A stretch of 64,000 nucleotides of DNA. Origin: Mycobacterium sp. IS-1496 (lineage in GTDB: Bacteria; Actinomycetota; Actinomycetes; Mycobacteriales; Mycobacteriaceae). The stretch lies in the NCBI RefSeq assembly GCF_001499995.1, contig NZ_LQIU01000056.1:1-64000 (forward strand), read 5' to 3'. Positions 60,281 to 64,000 of the stretch are shown one piece after another. The translations under genes and the position numbers were made by a program. A model generated the notes under the pieces. The model worked only from the letters and a program-made list of their open reading frames with translations. It ran no database searches and was not told the DNA's origin. Within the stretch, counting starts at the first letter, position 1. Every line of letters starts with the position of its first letter.

Positions 60281-61324
60281 ATGGCACCGCAGGCACCCGA
60301 TCGCGAGAAGGCCCTCGAGCTGGCGCTCGCGCAGATCGAGAAGAGTCACGGTAAAGGCTCGGTGATGCGGCTCGGCGACGAGGTCCGCGCGCCGATCTCG
60401 GTCATCCCGACCGGCTCCATCGCCCTGGACGTGGCGCTGGGCATCGGCGGCCTGCCGCGCGGGCGCGTCATCGAGATCTACGGTCCGGAGTCCTCGGGTA
60501 AGACCACTGTCGCGTTGCACGCCGTGGCCAACGCCCAGGCCGCCGGCGGCATCGCGGCGTTCATCGACGCCGAGCACGCGCTGGATCCCGACTACGCCAA
60601 GAAACTCGGGGTGGACACCGACTCGCTGCTGGTCTCCCAGCCCGACACCGGCGAGCAGGCCCTCGAGATCGCCGACATGCTGATCCGCTCCGGTGCGCTG
60701 GACATCCTGGTCATCGACTCGGTCGCCGCACTGGTGCCGCGTGCCGAGATCGAGGGCGAGATGGGCGACAGCCACGTCGGTCTGCAGGCCCGGCTGATGA
60801 GCCAGGCGCTGCGCAAGATCACCGGTGCGCTGAGCAATTCGGGCACCACCGCGATCTTCATCAACCAGCTCCGCGAGAAGATCGGCGTGATGTTCGGCTC
60901 GCCCGAGACCACAACGGGCGGCAAGGCGCTGAAGTTCTACGCCTCGGTCCGCATGGACGTCCGCCGTATCGAGACGCTCAAGGACGGTACCGACGCGGTG
61001 GGCAACCGCACCCGGGTCAAGATCGTCAAGAACAAGGTCTCCCCGCCGTTCAAGCAGGCCGAGTTCGACATCCTCTACGGCAAGGGCATCAGCAAGGAGG
61101 GCTCGCTCATCGACATGGGCGTGGAACACGGCTTCATCCGCAAGTCCGGGTCCTGGTTCACCTACGAGGGGGAGCAGTTGGGCCAGGGGAAGGAGAACGC
61201 CCGCAAGTTCCTGCTGGAGAACGCCGATGTGGCCAACGAGATCGAGAAGAAGATCAAAGAGAAGCTCAACATCGGTGCCGTGGTGACCGCTGATGACGTC
61301 CTTCCCGCACCCGTCGACTTCTGA
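60281..61324 (+). CDS. recA: recombinase RecA (intein-free)
   Basis: RecA forms the filament for homologous recombination and LexA self-cleavage. The 347-residue protein has DREKALELALAQIEKSHGKG, the Walker A GPESSGKTT, the DNA-binding loops and the usual FINQLREKIGVMFGSPETTT. The M. tuberculosis intein is absent: the region around SPPFKQAEFDILYGKGIS is uninterrupted. ATG 60281 is preceded by GGAG at 6 bases; the in-frame ATG 60269 is less likely. recX overlaps the end by 32 bases. Confidence 0.98.
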   Translation: MAPQAPDREKALELALAQIEKSHGKGSVMRLGDEVRAPISVIPTGSIALDVALGIGGLPRGRVIEIYGPESSGKTTVALHAVANAQAAGGIAAFIDAEHALDPDYAKKLGVDTDSLLVSQPDTGEQALEIADMLIRSGALDILVIDSVAALVPRAEIEGEMGDSHVGLQARLMSQALRKITGALSNSGTTAIFINQLREKIGVMFGSPETTTGGKALKFYASVRMDVRRIETLKDGTDAVGNRTRVKIVKNKVSPPFKQAEFDILYGKGISKEGSLIDMGVEHGFIRKSGSWFTYEGEQLGQGKENARKFLLENADVANEIEKKIKEKLNIGAVVTADDVLPAPVDF

Positions 61325-61853
61325 GTCCGACCCCGCCGCGGATCCCGACGGCGACGAGCCGAGCCGCGAGGAGCAGGCGCACGCGTACTGTCTGCGCCTG
61401 CTCACCGCGCGGGCCCGCACCAGGGCGGAGTTGGCCGGCAAGCTGACTCAGCGCGGCTACGCCGAACCCGTCGTGGCACGGGTGCTCGGCCGGTTGGCGG
61501 AGGTCGGGCTCGTCGACGACGAGGACTTCGCCGAGCAGTGGGTGCGGTCGCGACACCTCTACGCCGGAAAAGGCAAGCGCGCGTTGGCCGCCGAGCTGCG
61601 CCGCAAGGGGGTCGACGACGAGGTGATCAGCTCGTCGCTCGCCGACATCGACGCCGGTGCCGAACGCGACCGGGCCGAGCAACTCGTCCGCGACCGGCTG
61701 CGCCGCGAGAAACTCGACGACGAACCGGGTTCGGATCTGAAGGTGAAGCGGCGGCTGGCCGGCATGCTGGCCCGCCGCGGCTACAGCCAGTCGATGGCGC
61801 TCGACGTGGTCACCGTCGAACTGGCCGGCGAACGGGAGCGCCGGCGGGTCTGA
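61293..61853 (+). CDS. recX: regulatory protein RecX
   Basis: RecX binds the RecA filament and inhibits its activities. The 186-residue protein has three helical repeats of the RecX fold: AHAYCLRLLTARARTRAELA, GLVDDEDFAEQWVRSRHLYA and the basic DLKVKRRLAGMLARRGYSQS. The Asp/Glu/Ser-rich N-terminal arm is outside the domain. ATG 61293 overlaps recA by 32 bases, and the two form an operon. A MarR gene converges 3 bases downstream. Confidence 0.96.
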   Translation: MTSFPHPSTSESDPAADPDGDEPSREEQAHAYCLRLLTARARTRAELAGKLTQRGYAEPVVARVLGRLAEVGLVDDEDFAEQWVRSRHLYAGKGKRALAAELRRKGVDDEVISSSLADIDAGAERDRAEQLVRDRLRREKLDDEPGSDLKVKRRLAGMLARRGYSQSMALDVVTVELAGERERRRV

Positions 61854-61856
61854 CCG

Positions 61857-62282
61857 TCAGTCGTCGCCGGTGAGCTGCTGCAACAGGCGTAGGAACGTCG
61901 TGCGGTCCCGAGCCGGCAGTCTCGACAGCCAGCGCTGCTCGCCGCGCTGAATCTCCTCCTGCGCAGCATCTTTCACGGTGCGGCCCGTGTCGGTGATGGC
62001 CAGCAGCCGAACCCGGCGATCGTCGGGCGCGGGGTGACGTTCGATGTAGCCCTGGTTCTGCAGCTCGTCGAGAGTCCGGATGATGCGCGTCTTGTCCGCG
62101 TTGATCGCCTCGGCCAGTGCGGCCTGCGTGCGCATCGGTGAGCGGTCCAGCGCCACCAGAACGGTGTAACCCCACATCGTCAGGCCGTGCTTCTTCAGGA
62201 CCGGTAACTCGGCGGCGGCCAGATCGCGAAGCAGGGGAGCGAGCATCGCCGCGAGATCGGGACGCGTGGGCCGCGACGTCAT
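61857..62282 (-). CDS. MarR-family transcriptional regulator
   Basis: A 141-residue MarR regulator: VLKKHGLTMWGYTVLVALDR, AEAINADKTRIIRTLDELQN as recognition helix and DDRRVRLLAITDTGRTVKDA as wing. The ligand is unknown. TAGAAT on the minus strand (62294-62289) lies 6 bases before the ATG, so it is probably leaderless. It is divergent from a DinB/MIP-type gene, with a shared operator candidate at the neighbour's start, so it probably controls that gene and itself. Confidence 0.9.
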   Translation of the reverse strand: MTSRPTRPDLAAMLAPLLRDLAAAELPVLKKHGLTMWGYTVLVALDRSPMRTQAALAEAINADKTRIIRTLDELQNQGYIERHPAPDDRRVRLLAITDTGRTVKDAAQEEIQRGEQRWLSRLPARDRTTFLRLLQQLTGDD

Positions 62283-62295
62283 GGAACGATTCTAG

Positions 62296-62337
62296 GCGTT
62301 GCCAAATGATAGGTGAACGCATATTGTAGGCGTATGC
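62296..62337. promoter_or_regulatory. shared control region between MarR and TIGR03086-type genes
   Basis: GCATATTGTAGGCGTATGC (62319-62337) is a near palindrome (GCATA and TATGC) spanning the TATTGT box (62322-62327) and the ATG at 62334 of the rightward gene. A second dyad, GCGTT (62296-62300) and AACGC (62316-62320), lies beside it. Occupation by MarR would block both promoters. Confidence 0.5.
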
Positions 62338-62951
62338 TTACAAATACTGACGTGCGTCCGTACCACCGCATCGCTGTCGAGACCTCTGTGGGCCTGGTCG
62401 CGCAGGTCACCCCGGACGACCTGGCCCGGGCGACGCCCTGCGCGGGGTGGAATCTCGGCGACCTGCTCGTGCACATGACCGTGCAGCACCGCGGTTTCGC
62501 GGCCGCCGCGCGTGGCCGCGGCGCCGACCACACGGTGTGGGATCCCGCCACGGTCGCCGACGCGGTGCGCGCACGGCCCGCAGACGCCTATTCGGCCGCC
62601 GCCGAGGACCTGCTGGCCGCCTTCGCCGCAGACGGAGTGCTCGAAAACCCTTTCACGCTGCCCGAATTCGGTCCCGATGCCGCGTTTCCCGGGTCGGTGG
62701 CGATGCAGTTCCACTTCGTCGACTATGTCGTCCACGGCTGGGACGTCGCGCGCGCACTGGGATTGCGGTTCGACATCCCGGCCGACGTGGTGGACGCGGC
62801 GGCACCGATCGCCTTCGCCGTACCCGACGGCGAGATGCGCAACGCGGACAACTCGCCGTTCGCGCAGGCGCTTGCCCCATCGGAGTCGGGCGGCGGTGAA
62901 CTCGACAGGATCCTGCGGCACCTCGGCCGGTCCCCGGACTGGCGGCCATGA
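62334..62951 (+). CDS. TIGR03086-family mycothiol-dependent isomerase-type (DinB-like) protein
   Basis: A 205-residue DinB/MDMPI-like four-helix-bundle protein of the actinobacterial TIGR03086 family. DLARATPCAGWNLGDLLVHM has the first metal His, FHFVDYVVHGWDVARAL the later ones. Members bind a divalent metal and use mycothiol or related thiols in isomerase or transferase reactions; this substrate is unknown. TATTGT at 62322-62327 lies 6 bases before the ATG, which fits leaderless transcription. It is divergent from a MarR gene. Confidence 0.87.
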   Translation: MLTNTDVRPYHRIAVETSVGLVAQVTPDDLARATPCAGWNLGDLLVHMTVQHRGFAAAARGRGADHTVWDPATVADAVRARPADAYSAAAEDLLAAFAADGVLENPFTLPEFGPDAAFPGSVAMQFHFVDYVVHGWDVARALGLRFDIPADVVDAAAPIAFAVPDGEMRNADNSPFAQALAPSESGGGELDRILRHLGRSPDWRP

Positions 62952-62956
62952 GCCCT

Positions 62957-63217
62957 TCAGCGGACGTCGGCGCGCCGCGGTGCACGCGCGTCCAGCAGGC
63001 TCCGGGCGACGACGCGGCGCAGTGCCACGACCGCGGCGGTCACGGCGATCACCGGCCATCCCGCGTCGGCGCTCAACCGCACGAGGCCGGCGGCAAGGAG
63101 TAGATCGAGCAGCACGTGCAGGGCGAGGGCGGGTCGTCGGAACACCACCAGGCAGGCGATGCCCAGAACGATCGCCGCGGCGGCGATGAGCCATGACAGG
63201 TCGGCCGCGAGAGTCAT
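62957..63217 (-). CDS. small membrane protein, 86 residues
   Basis: An 86-residue protein with three hydrophobic segments: LSWLIAAAAIVLGIACLVVF (about 7-26), LALHVLLDLLLAAGLVRLSA and WPVIAVTAAVVALRRVVARS. The C-terminus is basic (LLDARAPRRADVR). No family is recognised. ATG 63217 overlaps the DUF1622 stop by 4 bases, so the two are a coupled membrane pair. Confidence 0.7.
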   Translation of the reverse strand: MTLAADLSWLIAAAAIVLGIACLVVFRRPALALHVLLDLLLAAGLVRLSADAGWPVIAVTAAVVALRRVVARSLLDARAPRRADVR

Positions 63218-63624
63218 GGCGCAGCCGCCCCTGGTGCCGACCGCTTCGCCATGGCAGCCTCGACGGCGCGCTGCTCCTCGGCGATCTCGCGCGCCAGGAA
63301 GTAGTTGAGCGCTGTGCGGATGGTCGCGATGGCCGCGAGCTTGGCGATCTCCTCGAACGACGGGGAGATCGCGGTGCGCAGCACGTCGCTCGCGAGCTGG
63401 AATTCCAGACCGAGCGCGAGGAACCGGCCCAATGTCAGCCGGACCGAGGAGAACTCGGCGATGTCGCGGCGTGCCAGCGTCACCGCGAACTTCACGATCG
63501 CCACCAGCGCGCCGATCACGATCACCACGGCACCGCACGCCTCCACGAGGCGGACCATGACATCGACGACGCTGCGCAACGTCGACTCGGGCAGCAGGTC
63601 CAGCGCGGACAGCGTCTCGATCAC
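63214..63624 (-). CDS. DUF1622-family membrane protein
   Basis: A 136-residue protein with one clear N-terminal transmembrane segment (ACGAVVIVIGALVAIVKFAV, about 30-49), an amphipathic or second segment in the middle, and the DUF1622 core RLTLGRFLALGLEFQLASDV. The function of the family is unknown. It lies between recX-side genes and the ABC permease, in the same direction as the following small membrane gene, with overlapping start and stop. Confidence 0.88.
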   Translation of the reverse strand: MIETLSALDLLPESTLRSVVDVMVRLVEACGAVVIVIGALVAIVKFAVTLARRDIAEFSSVRLTLGRFLALGLEFQLASDVLRTAISPSFEEIAKLAAIATIRTALNYFLAREIAEEQRAVEAAMAKRSAPGAAAP

Positions 63625-63701
63625 GCGATCAGTGTCCCGCGGCGCGGCCGAAACAGGGGGCGATGACGCGAGATCCGCTGCGGCACGGCGGCGAGCGTGC
63701 G

Positions 63702-64000
63702 CTACACGGCTTTCGCGCCCGGCGCACCCTCCTGCTCGACGGCCTCGGTGTCCAGCGGCGCGGGTCCGCGCCGGGATCGCCGCATCCGGCGTTCCAGCCT
63801 GGTCGCCAGGGCGGACAGGGCGAAGTTGACGCTGATCATCAGCACGGCGATGACGATGAGGGCGGGAATGTAGTTGCCGTAGGACGATCCGACGACCGTG
63901 CCCTGGCGCACCATCTCGACGAACGTGATCTGGTAGCCGATCGCGGTGTCCTTGAGCACCACCACGAGCTGGGAGACCAGCACCGGCAACATGGAGGTGA
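63702..64000 (-). CDS. gluD: glutamate-type amino-acid ABC transporter permease, C-terminal part
   Basis: The gene runs off the right edge; only the last about 99 residues are seen. SQLVVVLKDTAIGYQITFVE shows the EAA-type loop region of ABC permeases, followed by YGNYIPALIVIAVLMISVNF as the last membrane helix and a basic ATRLERRMRRSRRG tail. These resemble GluD of the glutamate/glutamine importer GluABCD, which lies beyond recX in M. smegmatis, but that name is inferred from synteny. The ATG at 63992 is internal, because the frame is open to base 64000. Confidence 0.8.
   Translation of the reverse strand, partial: TSMLPVLVSQLVVVLKDTAIGYQITFVEMVRQGTVVGSSYGNYIPALIVIAVLMISVNFALSALATRLERRMRRSRRGPAPLDTEAVEQEGAPGAKAV

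Overview
The window is a high-GC actinobacterial chromosome segment. Gene order and protein sequence point to a Mycobacterium, most likely a fast-growing Mycolicibacterium close to M. smegmatis. From infB to recX the order follows, with local gains and losses, the Rv2839c-Rv2736c stretch of M. tuberculosis (infB, rbfA, DHH phosphatase, dinF, echA16, pptT, truB, sirR/mntR, ribF, rpsO, pnp, pepR, ald, dapB, thyA, dfrA, thyX, dapA, rnj, ftsK, pgsA3, clgR, pspA, recA, recX). No rRNA, tRNA, CRISPR, IS element or prophage was recognised. Species placement is inferred from memory of synteny, not from a search.

Layout. 1-5164: translation/RNA operon infB-rbfA-nrnA-like-dinF, read rightwards. 4916-10207: small divergent or convergent units (methyltransferase/MerR, echA16, DUF2277, DUF1802, CocE-type hydrolase, DUF3558-like exported protein). 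10363-12883: metallophosphoesterase-pptT-truB, joined by 4-base overlaps. 13089-20649: a WS/DGAT-family protein with an altered active site, the DtxR-type regulator SirR/MntR, ribF, rpsO with a strong terminator, pnp and an M16 protease. 20689-28424: Tat-exported class A beta-lactamase, YchJ-like protein, ald with its divergent regulator aldR, a frameshifted DUF222/HNH gene under a perfect SOS box, dapB and small genes. 28421-35138: folate/thymidylate and lysine-precursor block thyA-dfrA, a YcaQ-like glycosylase candidate, thyX, dapA, RNase J. 35256-45489: two small proteins, mycofactocin-type SDR, monooxygenase, ftsK, argA, pgsA3-cinA, clgR-pspA-pspM stress unit, ephG, glycosyltransferase, DUF3046.

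45497-60020 is a leftward block of about 14.5 kb that separates the DUF3046 gene from recA (neighbours in M. tuberculosis). It encodes a complete actinobacterial high-affinity [NiFe]-hydrogenase (group 1h, Hhy): hypA-hypB, then hhyS-hhyL-hhyE, four uncharacterised accessory genes including a 39-residue membrane peptide, a maturation protease, hypC-hypF-hypC-hypD-hypE and two further unknowns. Genes are packed with 1-10 base overlaps or gaps, suggesting one or two long transcripts. The likely role is oxidation of trace atmospheric H2 during starvation. The small subunit has the Asp-for-Cys change at the proximal cluster, and HhyE fuses a NifU-like domain to a Rieske-like fold whose ligands look like four cysteines. 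recA (no intein, SOS box present) and recX follow, then a MarR/DinB-like divergent pair, two small membrane proteins and the end of a glutamate-type ABC permease.

A recurring regulatory theme is a TAnnnT box 6-8 bases before the start codon, without a Shine-Dalgarno sequence, in front of at least 16 genes. This is the signature of leaderless mRNAs and it was used here to choose starts.
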